Assembly (NCBI RefSeq): GCF_002236115.1
Contig: NZ_NIWT01000006.1
Coordinates: 186,001-250,000, forward strand
DNA length: 64,000 nucleotides
Direction: 5' to 3'
DNA from: Pseudomonas jessenii
GTDB taxonomy: Bacteria > Pseudomonadota > Gammaproteobacteria > Pseudomonadales > Pseudomonadaceae
Shown: positions 23,750-32,973 of the stretch, piece by piece
How the letters are laid out: each line of letters opens with the position of its first letter
Position numbering within the stretch: position 1 is the stretch's first letter
Notes under the pieces: model-generated
Seen by the model: the letters and a program-made list of their open reading frames with translations, nothing else
Told to the model about the DNA's origin: nothing
The model's database searches: none
Translations under genes and position numbers: made by a program

Positions 23750-24556
23750 TCAGGGTTTATCGTGATTAACACCCGCATACGCTTGGATGAGTGCAACGCG
23801 TAAAGGGTTGGTTTCTACGCTCAGCAGCTTGATGGCCAAGGCGCAGCAGACCACGATCAACATGGGTTTGATCAACCGTGGTCCGACCCGGACAGCGGCC
23901 CGTGCACCCAATTGAGCGCCGATGAAGGCCGCCAAAGCCATGGCTATGGCGATCGGCCAGATAATCACACCTTTAGTGATAAAGACCGATAGAGAGCCGA
24001 GATTACATGAGGCGTTGGCAAGCTTGGTAAAGCTCATGGCCCGCATCATGCCCAAGCCGCAGAGCAGTACAAATCCGACAATAAAGAAAGAGCCCACACC
24101 GGGGCCAAATATACCGTCGTAAAAACCCAGGATCGGCGCAACGCTAAACGAAAAAAACAGAACACTGATTCTCTTGCGTCGATCTTCATTGGCCAGCTTT
24201 GGAGAGAGCGCAAAATAGATGGCTACCAGAATCAGCATGATAGGCACGCAAACTTCCAGATAGCGCTTATCAATAGTGCTGACCAGCAAGGCACCACTGG
24301 CGCCGCCAACAAATCCGCAGATAACCAGGAAACGGCCTTCGCGCCACTCGATCATTCCTTTGCGAGCAAAGGTTACCGTTGCTGAAACTGTTGCCGAAGC
24401 GGCCTGGAACTTGTTCGTGGCAATTGCACTGATCGGATCTACACCTGCCAGGAACAATGCAGGCAAGGTGATCAAACCGCCACCACCGGCAATCGCATCA
24501 AAAAAACCGGCGAAAAAAGCGACGAGCGCCAACATGCCAATTACATCCCAAGACAT
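23750..24556 (-). CDS. TSUP (TauE/SafE) family membrane permease
   Basis: A 268-residue protein with eight hydrophobic segments. It has the two TSUP signature repeats: AFFAGFFDAIAGGGGLITLP near the start and ILGFYDGIFGPGVGSFFIVG in the middle, each with the small-residue turn. Members export sulfite, sulfoacetate or other small anions. The gene lies 72 bp downstream of the broken oxygenase gene on the same strand, so the pair was probably one unit, perhaps a sulfonate- or organic-acid-related function (inference). The transporter itself is intact. Confidence 0.9.
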   Translation of the reverse strand: MSWDVIGMLALVAFFAGFFDAIAGGGGLITLPALFLAGVDPISAIATNKFQAASATVSATVTFARKGMIEWREGRFLVICGFVGGASGALLVSTIDKRYLEVCVPIMLILVAIYFALSPKLANEDRRKRISVLFFSFSVAPILGFYDGIFGPGVGSFFIVGFVLLCGLGMMRAMSFTKLANASCNLGSLSVFITKGVIIWPIAIAMALAAFIGAQLGARAAVRVGPRLIKPMLIVVCCALAIKLLSVETNPLRVALIQAYAGVNHDKP

Positions 24557-24628
24557 TGCATTCTCTCTTTATGGTTATTGGCCGGTAATCACATGACTGG
24601 TCGTTCAACAGCTGGTGATATAAAAAAA

Positions 24629-25709
24629 TCAGCCCTGCAGCACTAGCGGGTCTTCGGAAACAACGATGGGGCAAGAAAATTTTGAAAGTCCGAAAATACG
24701 AACCAAGACCCGTCTGTTGTCTTTGATGACATCGCGACAGTGCAGAGCCCGGATGTTATTGATGACCATGGCCGATTCCTGGTTCAGCGTGTACTCGACC
24801 GGAGTTGCTTCACCCACACCTTGGCAAAGGGCAGTGTAAGCCGCTTTCACAAAGGTCGAGGCGTTGTCATTGACCGAAAAACGATACGTGTTAAAGCGGG
24901 CTGCGAACCCTGCCTTGTCGTCGAACTCCAGAATCGAAACGTTGCGGCCATCTTCCCCTTTGCCACTGAACAAAGGAGTCACTACGAGTGAACTGGAAGT
25001 TACCCGTGGTTAGTGCGAGGCAGTTGGTGACGCCAATTTTTTCGAGTATGGGAGGTAGTGGAATGACTCGCGTAGGCTCCAGGCTCGGGTTCCACAAGGC
25101 GGAAAGTATGAGCGACGATGGAGAGGGCGAGTGCCCGTCTTTCGCGTTCACGGCGCACCAGTAGGGCGCCTCTGTATGCGGGCCAAGCGCGAGGCCGGAA
25201 TGGGAACTCAGTTCCTTGATGTCCGGCTCGGCAGGGATTCTGGTCAGTCCGCCGCCCTTGAAGTTGGCTACCAGTCGAACCAGTTTTCCTTCATTGTCCA
25301 TGTCGTAGGCAAAGGCACTATTACCCACCAGTTTCAACAAGATCTGATTACGGGCGGCCAGGCAAAGGACGTCGTATCGGTTTTCCAGGGATGTCTGGTC
25401 TGGTAATGCATCTGGAGGGGTGGCGTCTGAGATTTTTTGCAGCCCTTCAAAGATCAACGTGCAAACAAGGCCTTCGGAATAGGCATCCAGCAGTTCGCAT
25501 TGGTCTTTCGAAAACAGGAACGTTAATTCGGTGGCTGCCAGAGAGGCTTTGGACCTGGCTCCTGGTGCTTGAGGCCCGCCGATGGCGGTCAGCTCTTTGG
25601 CCAACTTGTGCAGCAATGCTGACTGGCGGATATCAAAGCTGAAAGTCCTGATTTCTTGTTCAGTAAAAAACTCAGCAGTTTCGACGTCTGGTTGAATCAC
25701 CTCAGTCAT
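24629..25709 (-). pseudogene. Clavaminate-synthase-like Fe(II)/2-oxoglutarate oxygenase, frameshifted
   Basis: Two overlapping minus-strand frames make up one TauD/CAS-like protein of about 359 residues. The upstream part (to about 24987) has the iron-binding HxE in LALGPHTEAPYWC and ends LALTTGNFQFT. The downstream part (from about 24985) resumes with VTPLFSGKGEDGRNVSILEF and carries the distal His (RALHCRDVI) and the 2-oxoglutarate Arg (RRVLVRIF). A single extra base near 24986 joins them: removing it gives QFTVVTPLFSG. HxE instead of HxD is typical of clavaminate-synthase/AsnO/VioC-like hydroxylases of free amino acids. It may be a true pseudogene or a sequencing error. Confidence 0.82.
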
Positions 25710-25935
25710 TGTCTATATCCCTGTTGTGTATCTGCTCCCGGTTATGCGGCAGCTCCTCCCCCGATTCTGCTCAATTTCATTTTCAGCGTATGTCATCCAT
25801 TTCCGTTAGAGCATACGGAGTGTTCCGACAGACCCGAGAGACTGCCAGGAAGGGCCGATCACCAATGTCTGAAGCTTTTCGGGACTCAGTCACGGCCAAA
25901 TTGTTCGCCATTGCAACTGATCCTGCTACCGCAAG

Positions 25936-25967
25936 AAAAACAAAAGGCTACCCAAGGTAGCCTTTTG
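25936..25967 (-). terminator. Terminator of the RTX gene region, usable in both directions
   Basis: CAAAAGGCTACC-CAA-GGTAGCCTTTTG forms a perfect 12-bp stem; with the A5 at 25936 it gives a T-run on the minus strand. It lies just past the stop of the RTX gene. Confidence 0.85.
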
Positions 25968-25991
25968 TTATGCCAGTACGATCACCCTCTA

Positions 25992-28154
25992 TCAGGCAAT
26001 CAGATCGGCAGTTTGCAGGTTGCTCACCCCCACCAACTGAATTTCGAACTCAGCGGCAGTGTCGGCGTCGGTGCTGCCGTAGAGGATGCCGCCGGCGAAC
26101 CGTAGCTGCCCTGCGGCATTGCTGCTGAACGCGCTGGAGCCGATGAAGCTGAACGCATCGTTGGCCACCGTCGCCAGGTTGGCGTCCAGGGTCGACAGGT
26201 CGATCTTGTCGCCTTCGATGGTCTTGAAGTCGCCAATGACATCGCGCAGGGCGGCGCCCAGGCCCATTTCACTCAAGGCATTGAAGTCGAATTTGTCGGC
26301 CCCGGTGCCACCGTAAAGCTTGTCCAGGCCCGTGCCGCCGATCAACAGGTCGTTGCCGGCTCCACCGGTGAGCGTGTCGTTGCCGGCACCGCCGGTGAGG
26401 GTGTTGGCAAGCGCATTGCCGGTCAGTTTGTCGTGATAGTTGCTGCCCGTGAGGTTTTCGAAGTTCAACAGGGTGTCGGAACCGGAACCGCCGGTGGCCT
26501 GAGCGGTGGTCAGCCCCAGGTTGACCGTGACCGCAGCAGTGGCATAGGCATAGGACAAGGTGTCGATACCGGCGCCGCCATTGAGGATGTTGTTGCCGGC
26601 CCCGGCGTCGATGACGTTGTTGAGGCTGTTACCGGTGCCGTTGGCAATGCCGGTTGCCAGCAGGCGCAGGTTCTCGACGTTGTCACCCAGGGTGTAGGCC
26701 CCAAGGAAGCTGTAGACGCTATCGGTGCCGCCGGTGCTGGCCGTGGCATTGGTTTCGCTGACGATATCGCCGGCATTGTCGACGTAGTAGCGGTCGGAGC
26801 CATCGCCGCCGATCAGACGGTCGGCACCGGCGGCGCCATTGAGTGAGTCATTGCCGACACCGCCGTTCAGATGATCATTGGCGCGGCCACCTGTAAGCGT
26901 GTCGTTGCCCGCGCCACCGTCGATGATCACGCTGCCGGCGCTGGTCCAGGTCAGGGTGTTGGCCAAGGCATCGCCTGTCAGGCTGGAAACCTTGTTGCCG
27001 CTCGCGTCAAAACGCTGGGTATAAACGTCAACTTGCCCATTGACCACCGTGGATTCCCAGGCAACCACATAGCCGCCATCGGCCAATGCAGTCACCTGGG
27101 AGAACAATTGATTGCCGGTGGTGACAGTGTTGATGCGGGTTTCGGTACCCACCTTGACGCCGCTGGCATTGAACAGTTGGCAGAAGATGCCATTTACATC
27201 ACCGGTGCCTTGGCCTGCCCAGGTCACCAGATAACCGCCATCCGTCATGGCGGTGACGTTAGGTTCTTCCTGATTGCCTGCGGTGGTGGTGTTGACCCGG
27301 GTTTCTACACCCACTTTTACGCCAGCGGCATTGAAAAGCTGTGCGTAGATGTCGCCAGGGGCATCGGTTTCGTCGTTGCCATCGCCATCGTCGGGAGCCG
27401 ATTGCCAGGTGACGACGTAGTTACCGCTACTCAGAACCTTGACGACGGGGTCTGTCTGATCGTCGGCCACCCTGGTATTGATGCGGATTTCTCCGCCCGA
27501 TTTGCTGCCGTCGGCCTTGAACCGCTGACCGAAGATGCCGGATGTATCGCCTGTTCCGTTACCTTCCCAAACCACCATCATGCCGCCATCGGCAAGGCCG
27601 GTGACAGTAGGGCCATCCTGGTCGTACTGAGTGGTGGTAGAGACGCGTGTTTCTACGCCCACCTTTGCCCCGCTGGCGCTGTAGCGTTGCAGGTAACCGC
27701 CCCAGCCGCTGCCGTCCTGACCGTACGAAGCCCAGGACACCACAAAACCGCCGTCCTTGAGCGCGGTGATCTGCGCACTGTCCTGCATGCCGTTTCTGGT
27801 TGTGTTGACGATTGACTCACTTCCAACCTTGACGCCATTGGCGTTGTAGATCTGGACGGCGATGTCCGACATATCGTCGAAGGTATCCGATTGCCAGGCG
27901 ACTACGTAGCCGCCGTTGGCCAATGCGGTAATGGTGGGATCTTCCTGTGCGCTGTTTGTAACGCTATTGACGAGGGCTGGCCCGCCTACCTTCACGCCAC
28001 TGGCGTTATAGCGCTGGGTGTAGATGTAATCGGTGGTGCTTGTTCCCTGATCGCTCCACGCCACGATGTAACCGCCATCTTTCAGAGCCGTGAGGGAGGG
28101 CTCGGAATGATAGCCAGTCGTAGGATTGACGCGGATTTCGCCCAGGGTTGGCAT
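25992..28154 (-). CDS. Secreted calcium-binding RTX protein with seven propeller-like repeats
   Basis: A 720-residue acidic protein. The first ~430 residues are seven copies of a ~50-residue unit, TALxDGGYVVAWxS...IYxQRFNASGxKVGxExxVNT, suggesting a seven-bladed propeller. Then come RTX nonapeptides of the GGAGNDTLTGG type (about residues 440-480 and 610-650), separated by DSVYSFLGAYTLGDNVENLR blocks of serralysin/hemolysin relatives. The end DKIDLSTLDANL...FEIQLVGVSNLQTADLIA is an M10_C-like uncleaved type I secretion signal. There is no N-terminal signal peptide. ATG 28154 is chosen because PTLGEIRVNPTTG starts the first repeat directly. No type I exporter genes lie nearby, so a remote system is needed. 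Extracellular role unknown. Confidence 0.88.
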   Translation of the reverse strand: MPTLGEIRVNPTTGYHSEPSLTALKDGGYIVAWSDQGTSTTDYIYTQRYNASGVKVGGPALVNSVTNSAQEDPTITALANGGYVVAWQSDTFDDMSDIAVQIYNANGVKVGSESIVNTTRNGMQDSAQITALKDGGFVVSWASYGQDGSGWGGYLQRYSASGAKVGVETRVSTTTQYDQDGPTVTGLADGGMMVVWEGNGTGDTSGIFGQRFKADGSKSGGEIRINTRVADDQTDPVVKVLSSGNYVVTWQSAPDDGDGNDETDAPGDIYAQLFNAAGVKVGVETRVNTTTAGNQEEPNVTAMTDGGYLVTWAGQGTGDVNGIFCQLFNASGVKVGTETRINTVTTGNQLFSQVTALADGGYVVAWESTVVNGQVDVYTQRFDASGNKVSSLTGDALANTLTWTSAGSVIIDGGAGNDTLTGGRANDHLNGGVGNDSLNGAAGADRLIGGDGSDRYYVDNAGDIVSETNATASTGGTDSVYSFLGAYTLGDNVENLRLLATGIANGTGNSLNNVIDAGAGNNILNGGAGIDTLSYAYATAAVTVNLGLTTAQATGGSGSDTLLNFENLTGSNYHDKLTGNALANTLTGGAGNDTLTGGAGNDLLIGGTGLDKLYGGTGADKFDFNALSEMGLGAALRDVIGDFKTIEGDKIDLSTLDANLATVANDAFSFIGSSAFSSNAAGQLRFAGGILYGSTDADTAAEFEIQLVGVSNLQTADLIA

Positions 28155-28239
28155 TTGCAAATTCCTTTTACGCAAAGAGAAGGCGGGAATGACCGGCAGT
28201 TTACAGGGCAAAACGATGGCGTCAAACTGCCATCATTCA

Positions 28240-28325
28240 GGCGATCAGAGCGGTAGCTTCGGGCTGCTGGCCCCTGCCAGCTGTGTTTCGAACCAGGCGG
28301 CCGAGTCGGCGTCGCTGGATGTGGC
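28240..28325 (-). pseudogene. C-terminal remnant of a second RTX gene
   Basis: Read on the minus strand this encodes SDADSAAWFETQLAGASSP, which aligns with STDADTAAEFEIQLVGVSN at the end of the intact RTX protein, then runs into a stop a few codons later. In the next frame the DNA still reads TALIA-stop, like the intact TADLIA end. Only this tail survives; it lies directly upstream of the intact copy, between it and tRNA-Phe. Confidence 0.6.
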
Positions 28326-28471
28326 TTGGGCGAGTTCTCGGCGATAGCTTCAAGAATCTCGAAAGCTGTTTTTTTGAGAGGAGGGTGTGGGAAAGGCTGG
28401 GAGGATGGGTCTGGGAAAGTATTAAGGAGACTGGTCCGGAAATGGTCCGGCGGCCATCAAATCGCAGGCAA

Positions 28472-28510
28472 TAAAAAACCCCAAGGAATCATCTTCGCTT
28501 GGGGTTTTTC
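28472..28510 (-). terminator. Terminator of tRNA-Phe
   Basis: AAAAACCCCAAG / CTTGGGGTTTTT stem with a 12-nt loop and a T6 tract on the minus strand, 8 bp past the 3' end of the tRNA. Confidence 0.88.
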
Positions 28511-28517
28511 GGTATTT

Positions 28518-28593
28518 TGGTGCCCAGAGACGGAATCGAACCGCCGACACGGGGATTTTCAATCCCCTGCTCTACCGACTGAGCTATCTGGGC
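28518..28593 (-). tRNA. tRNA-Phe (anticodon GAA)
   Basis: Complete 76-nt cloverleaf on the minus strand: acceptor GCCCAGA, D-arm TAGCTCAGTCGGTAGAGCA, anticodon arm GGGAT-TGAAAAT-CCC with GAA, T-arm GGTTCGATTCC and an encoded CCA. It follows yggX on the same strand. Confidence 0.97.
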
Positions 28594-28696
28594 AACGGGG
28601 CGCATTAAACGGGTTTTTCAGGGGGTCGTCAAGCAAGTTTTCAAAAAAATTTTAATTATTACCGTCGCTTACGTTCCGACCCCCGATAAATCGGGG

Positions 28697-28969
28697 TTAT
28701 TCCGACGGCGGCACGTAGCCTTCGGCCTTGGCGTAATCTTCGCCGGAGAAGTACTTGTCCATCTCGCCCTGAAGATATTTGCGATCTTCGGCGTTCATCA
28801 TGTTCAGGCGTTTTTCGTTGATCAGCAGGGTCTGATGCTTTTGCCAATCTGCCCAGGCCTTGGCCGAGACGTGGTCAAAAATGTCCTGGCCTTTGGCGCC
28901 CGGGAACGGTGCGCGCTCCAGGGCAGGCAATTCTTCTTTGTACTTGCGGCACATGATGGTGCGGGTCAT
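28697..28969 (-). CDS. yggX: Fe(2+)-trafficking / oxidative damage protection protein YggX
   Basis: A 90-residue cytoplasmic protein of normal length, with the YggX start TRTIMCRKYKEELPALERAP (Cys at position 7), PFPGAKGQDIFDHVSAKAW and KLNMMNAEDRKYL-type core, and the tail EGYVPP. The family helps keep labile iron and Fe-S clusters safe under oxidative stress. It overlaps the mutY stop by 4 bp. The mutY-yggX pair is conserved in gamma-proteobacteria, joining repair of oxidised guanine mispairs to iron protection. Confidence 0.96.
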   Translation of the reverse strand: MTRTIMCRKYKEELPALERAPFPGAKGQDIFDHVSAKAWADWQKHQTLLINEKRLNMMNAEDRKYLQGEMDKYFSGEDYAKAEGYVPPSE

Positions 28970-30033
28970 GACGACTCTCCTGCGTTCAATACGGCGGCCG
29001 CGCGTTCGAGCAATGTTTTGACCGGGGCGGCAAGGCCCAGGCGCGGCGGGGTGGCGAGGTTATACCAGAGCCAGTCAGCCTCGGCCACGTGATGGCCGCT
29101 CTCCTGGACCTGAACCAGCCAGGGTTCGATGGATAACTGAAAATGGCTGAAGGTGTGCACCAGGCTTGGCAATGCCTGTTGTGTGCCCAGTTCCAGCGAG
29201 TGCTGCGATGCCAGGTGCGGCAGGTCATCGAGGTCGTCGAGTTCCGGCAGGCTCCATAAACCGCCCCACAGGCCCGTGGATGGGCGACGGTAAAGCAGGA
29301 TCGCGCCTTCGGCGTTGGCGAGCATCGGCATCAGTGTGCGCTTCTGCGGGATGGCTTTGCGCGGCTTGGGGATCGGGTAGCGGGTTTCCAGGCCGAGCAT
29401 GTGCGCCTCGCAGCCCTTTTCCAGCGGGCACAGCAGGCAACTCGGTTTGCTGCGGGTGCAGAGCGTCGCCCCCAGGTCCATCATCGCTTGGGTGTAGGCG
29501 TTGACGCGGGTCTGCGGCGTAAAGCGCTCAGCGTTGGCCCAGAGCTGTTTGGCGACCTTCGGCTCGCCGGGGTAGCCCTCTTGCGCGGTAAAGCGCGCCA
29601 GCACCCGTTTGACGTTGCCGTCGAGGATCGGTGCGCGCAGGCCCATGCTGATGCTGGCAATGGCGCCGGCGGTGGACAGGCCGATCCCCGGCAGATCAGT
29701 GAGTTTTTCCACGTCCCGGGGAAATTCGCCGCCGTACTGCTCGACGACGATCTTCGCGGTCTTCTGCAAATTGCGCGCGCGGGTGTAGTAACCAAGGCCC
29801 GTCCACAGGTGCAGCACTTCGTCTTCCGGCGCGCACGCCAGCGCCTGGACCGTCGGCAACGAGGCCATGAAGCGGTCGAAGTAATTCAGCACGGTGCTGA
29901 CCTGGGTCTGCTGCAACATGATTTCCGAGACCCACACCCGATACGGGTTGATGTCCTGCTGCCAGGGCAAATCATGACGGCCGTGGCGGTCGAACCAGTC
30001 CAGCACCGCCGTTGAAAACTGCTCGGCTCTCAT
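28966..30033 (-). CDS. mutY: A/G-specific adenine DNA glycosylase
   Basis: A 355-residue glycosylase that removes A opposite G or 8-oxoG. Visible parts: DLPWQQDINPYRVWVSEIML with the catalytic Glu, LPGIGLSTAGAIASI (helix-hairpin-helix), the DGNVKRVLAR Asp region, and the Fe-S loop CTRSKPSCLLCPLEKGC (C-x6-C-x2-C-x5-C). The C-terminal NUDIX-like domain contains LYRRPSTGLWGGLWSLPE. ATG 30033 overlaps the asmA stop by 4 bp; the longer frame lies inside asmA. Operon asmA-mutY-yggX. Confidence 0.97.
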   Translation of the reverse strand: MRAEQFSTAVLDWFDRHGRHDLPWQQDINPYRVWVSEIMLQQTQVSTVLNYFDRFMASLPTVQALACAPEDEVLHLWTGLGYYTRARNLQKTAKIVVEQYGGEFPRDVEKLTDLPGIGLSTAGAIASISMGLRAPILDGNVKRVLARFTAQEGYPGEPKVAKQLWANAERFTPQTRVNAYTQAMMDLGATLCTRSKPSCLLCPLEKGCEAHMLGLETRYPIPKPRKAIPQKRTLMPMLANAEGAILLYRRPSTGLWGGLWSLPELDDLDDLPHLASQHSLELGTQQALPSLVHTFSHFQLSIEPWLVQVQESGHHVAEADWLWYNLATPPRLGLAAPVKTLLERAAAVLNAGESS

Positions 30034-32261
30034 CGCTTGAACATTTCCTTGAGCGCGTCTTTCAGTTTCGGGTCGACTTTGTCGCCCCATTTCTCCTCGA
30101 TTTTTTCGCTGATCCTGTCGCCAGCCTGTTTGGCCGCGACCTGGCCCATGCGGTCGTTATCCAAACGGCAAGCCTTGGCGCCCAGCTCCAGCGGGCCGCG
30201 GCAGCGCAGCGGCCACTCGATGCCGACAAACTTGTCGCCCACCTGGCAAGCAGGGTCCGGCATGGCGCTGGTATCGCCTTCGACGATGATGCCGACGCGG
30301 TAGTCCATGCCCAACACCCGCAGATCGATGTCACCGTCACCGTTGACGGTCATGCCCGGGATGCGCACTTTCAGGTCCGGGTTGCTGGCCACGCCGTTAC
30401 GCAAGGTCAGGTTGCCCTTGAGCTCCTGGAACGGTGTGTCCTTGCCCCGGGGCTCGCCGCTGAGAGTTTTGCGGTTGAGCGTGGCGATGCCTTTGCACAG
30501 CTGTTGCTCAAGGTTGGCGTTGAGCAGCACGCCATTGTTGATGATGAAACTGGCATTGCCGTTGAGGGTATCGATCAACGCTTTCTGGCTGTTGCCGCTG
30601 CCGGTCAGGCTGCTGTTGAGCGTGACCAGACCTTTGACGGGCGGGTTCTTGCCCTGGCTTTCGAGGATTTTTTCCGCCGGTACCCGGCTGATCTTCGTCT
30701 GCAGGTTCAGCGCCGGCACTGGTTGGCGCACATCGAGCGTGCCGGTGGTTTCGAAGTTGCCTTCGTACAGATCGCCGCGCAGGTTGGCCAGTGTCAGCAG
30801 GCCACCCTGGCCGGTGGCCTTGAGCGCAGCGTTATGAATCGGCAATTTTTGCAGGGTCAACTGGCCGAAGGTCAGGTCGGCGTCCACATCGAGCTTGCTC
30901 AAGCGTTCCACGGGCAACAGGCGGTCGCTGCTCCAGGCGTCCTTGGTCGGCGCGGGTGGCAACGGAGTGCTGCCGGCGCCGGCCATGGCATCGGCTTCAG
31001 TGCTGGCGACTTCGGCCTGGCGTACCTGCGTGGTGCTACTGGCCTCGGCGGATTTCGGCGGCAGGTAGCGGTCGACGTTGAAGGTGTCGGCCTTGAGTGC
31101 TGCGCGCAGCGATTGCTTGGCGAAATCTTCGACGGCAATGCGACCGCTGAAGGTGCTGTCGTCGACTTTCAGGTTGATGTTGTCGAGCGCCAGGCTGGTG
31201 GGTGTTGCTGCCAGACGGCTGACCAGTTCGACCTTGCTCAGGCTGCCTTCGGCCATGGCGGGGAGTTTCTGGCCGATGCTATCGACGAATTTCGCCAGGT
31301 CGAACTGGGCGATCGAGATGCCGCCACTGACTTGTGGGGTCTTGTCGAGGTCGTTGACCTTCAGTTCACCCAGTGCCCGCAGCTGGTTGGCGGAGATCTT
31401 GATGCCGGTCCACTCGGCGACATTGGCGGCCTTGTCCAGCACCAGCTGGCCCTGGGCGGAGAACGTCATGGTCTTGCCTTGCAGCGGGTCGCCGGTCACT
31501 TCACCGGACAATTTCATGTCTTCGAGCTGATAGCGCTGCAGAGCGCGTGCGATACGCACCTCACCATTGAGCTCGGTGCGCACTCGCAATGCCGGCTGGT
31601 TGGCTGACAGGAAAGCCGTGAGCTTGAGCGGAATGTTGACGGAGTCGTGAACCGCACCGGTGCTCAGCTGAATGCTTTCGGCGCTGAAGCTCTTGCCGGT
31701 ACGTTCGTCGGTGTACTCGACCCGTGCGTTGTTCACGGTCAGGCTGTCGATGTCCAGGCGGATCGGCTGAGGCGGTTTTTCCGCCGAGACGCTGGCTTCG
31801 GGCGCCGGTTCGCCAGCGGCTGGCGGGGTGCTGGTCGCGCCGGTGTTGGCCGGTGCCGGCAGCTTGCCGACGTCTTCCCAATTGCCGTGGCCGTCCTTGT
31901 CACGGTTCAGGCGCAGGTTCAGGCCCTCGACACGTACGTCGCTCATCTGCACTTCACGGCGCAGCAGCGGCAGTACGCGTACCGACAGGCCTAGCATCTG
32001 CAAGTCGGCAAACGGTTCGGTCGGTTTGACCATGGTCGCGACACTGGCGTCGTGCAGTTCCAGGCCCAGCCACGGGAACAGGCTCCAGCCGATATCGCCA
32101 TTGAGCGTCAGCTCGATGTGGGCCTTGTCGCGGGCAATCTGGCGGATCTCGTCTTTGTAGTCGTTGGGATCGAAGAGGTGGGTCAGGGCAAAGCCCAGCG
32201 CCACAATGATCAGCAACAGCCCGAGAAGTACCAGACCCAGGATTTTGCCGAACGCTTTCAT
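30030..32261 (-). CDS. AsmA family protein
   Basis: A 743-residue inner-membrane-anchored protein. One N-terminal helix (ILGLVLLGLLLIIVALGFAL) is followed by the AsmA domain start THLFDPNDYKDEI and ARDKAHIELTLNGDIGWSLF. The large periplasmic part contains an Ala/Pro-rich linker near residues 150-185, and the C-terminal AsmA_2-type block includes NGNASFIINNGVLLNANLEQ. AsmA-like proteins are thought to shuttle phospholipids or affect outer-membrane assembly. ATG 32261 places the TM helix at the start. Pseudomonads keep it upstream of mutY. Exact cargo unknown. Confidence 0.9.
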   Translation of the reverse strand: MKAFGKILGLVLLGLLLIIVALGFALTHLFDPNDYKDEIRQIARDKAHIELTLNGDIGWSLFPWLGLELHDASVATMVKPTEPFADLQMLGLSVRVLPLLRREVQMSDVRVEGLNLRLNRDKDGHGNWEDVGKLPAPANTGATSTPPAAGEPAPEASVSAEKPPQPIRLDIDSLTVNNARVEYTDERTGKSFSAESIQLSTGAVHDSVNIPLKLTAFLSANQPALRVRTELNGEVRIARALQRYQLEDMKLSGEVTGDPLQGKTMTFSAQGQLVLDKAANVAEWTGIKISANQLRALGELKVNDLDKTPQVSGGISIAQFDLAKFVDSIGQKLPAMAEGSLSKVELVSRLAATPTSLALDNINLKVDDSTFSGRIAVEDFAKQSLRAALKADTFNVDRYLPPKSAEASSTTQVRQAEVASTEADAMAGAGSTPLPPAPTKDAWSSDRLLPVERLSKLDVDADLTFGQLTLQKLPIHNAALKATGQGGLLTLANLRGDLYEGNFETTGTLDVRQPVPALNLQTKISRVPAEKILESQGKNPPVKGLVTLNSSLTGSGNSQKALIDTLNGNASFIINNGVLLNANLEQQLCKGIATLNRKTLSGEPRGKDTPFQELKGNLTLRNGVASNPDLKVRIPGMTVNGDGDIDLRVLGMDYRVGIIVEGDTSAMPDPACQVGDKFVGIEWPLRCRGPLELGAKACRLDNDRMGQVAAKQAGDRISEKIEEKWGDKVDPKLKDALKEMFKR

Positions 32262-32339
32262 GGGCGAGTCCTTGTAATTAGTCGAATTCAAAATTTAGCC
32301 GAGGAGTATAGCGCCCCCGAACAGACGACCGGTCAGTGA

Positions 32340-32744
32340 TCACGCCGGCAGCACATCCAGTGGCAGTTTCAGCTTGGCGGCCAGCGCCTGAGCCTCCAGA
32401 TGCCCGGCAGGCGCCAGCAGGCGCAGGGGCATGCCCGATTGCGCGGCCATTTTCTGGGCTTCGGCAACCAGACGCTCGGCAACACCACGGCGACGGGTAA
32501 TTTTTCGAACACATATTTGGGACAAGTGCCAGGCGTCTTGGTGCCTTTGCAACCGGGCCGCGCCCAGCAGGCGATCGTTGAAGCGTCCGGCGATCAGTGT
32601 GCCGTCGCGCAAACAGTCTTCGATCAACTGCGCGGCCCCGGAAAAAGGGGCGAACAGCCAGTCCGGGGCGTCGCAGTAGATCTTCTGCAGATCCTGTCGA
32701 TCCTGGGCAGTGGCTTGGTTCAGCGGCTCGACAATGATCGGCAT
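32340..32744 (-). CDS. GNAT-fold protein of the PanZ/PanM (acetyl-CoA sensor) family
   Basis: A 134-residue GNAT protein. DRQDLQKIYCDAP, IAGRFNDRLLGAARLQRH and ICVRKITRRRGVAERLVAEA (the acetyl-CoA loop with R-R-G-V) track E. coli PanZ block by block, though the C-terminus is shortened. In enterobacteria PanZ helps mature PanD and senses acetyl-CoA. Pseudomonas PanD may not need it, so here the role is uncertain; an ordinary acetyltransferase is the alternative. Divergent from the transporter gene and 78 bp from asmA. Confidence 0.75.
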   Translation of the reverse strand: MPIIVEPLNQATAQDRQDLQKIYCDAPDWLFAPFSGAAQLIEDCLRDGTLIAGRFNDRLLGAARLQRHQDAWHLSQICVRKITRRRGVAERLVAEAQKMAAQSGMPLRLLAPAGHLEAQALAAKLKLPLDVLPA

Positions 32745-32973
32745 GGTGATTCCTGTGAGGTCATGAAGCGATAGAGATCAGATGACGTACAAAAGGTGAT
32801 GTCAGTTTGGTTTTTCTGTCACTTGCAAATGGTAACCTTTGCCCGTTCGTCCGTCCTTCTGCGACCTGTTGTCGCACAACAAGGTGCTCTACAAAAAACG
32901 GTCATGCCTGCGTGCATAAAGGCCGGGAGTGAGCTGTGGCTGGCGAACCATACAAATAATTGGGGGATACACA

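Larger units (their letters stand above)
28155..28517. other. RTX-gene upstream region
   Basis: Holds the RTX-gene promoter region, a degraded RTX C-terminus (28240-28325) and the tRNA-Phe terminator. No intact gene. Confidence 0.5.

Noticed and set aside
26871..27815. 314-codon plus-strand frame within the RTX gene
   Set aside because: Its repeat structure merely mirrors the repeats of the RTX protein on the other strand.
30012..31607. 531-codon plus-strand frame opposite AsmA
   Set aside because: Antisense shadow of the AsmA coding sequence, without a ribosome site or domain.
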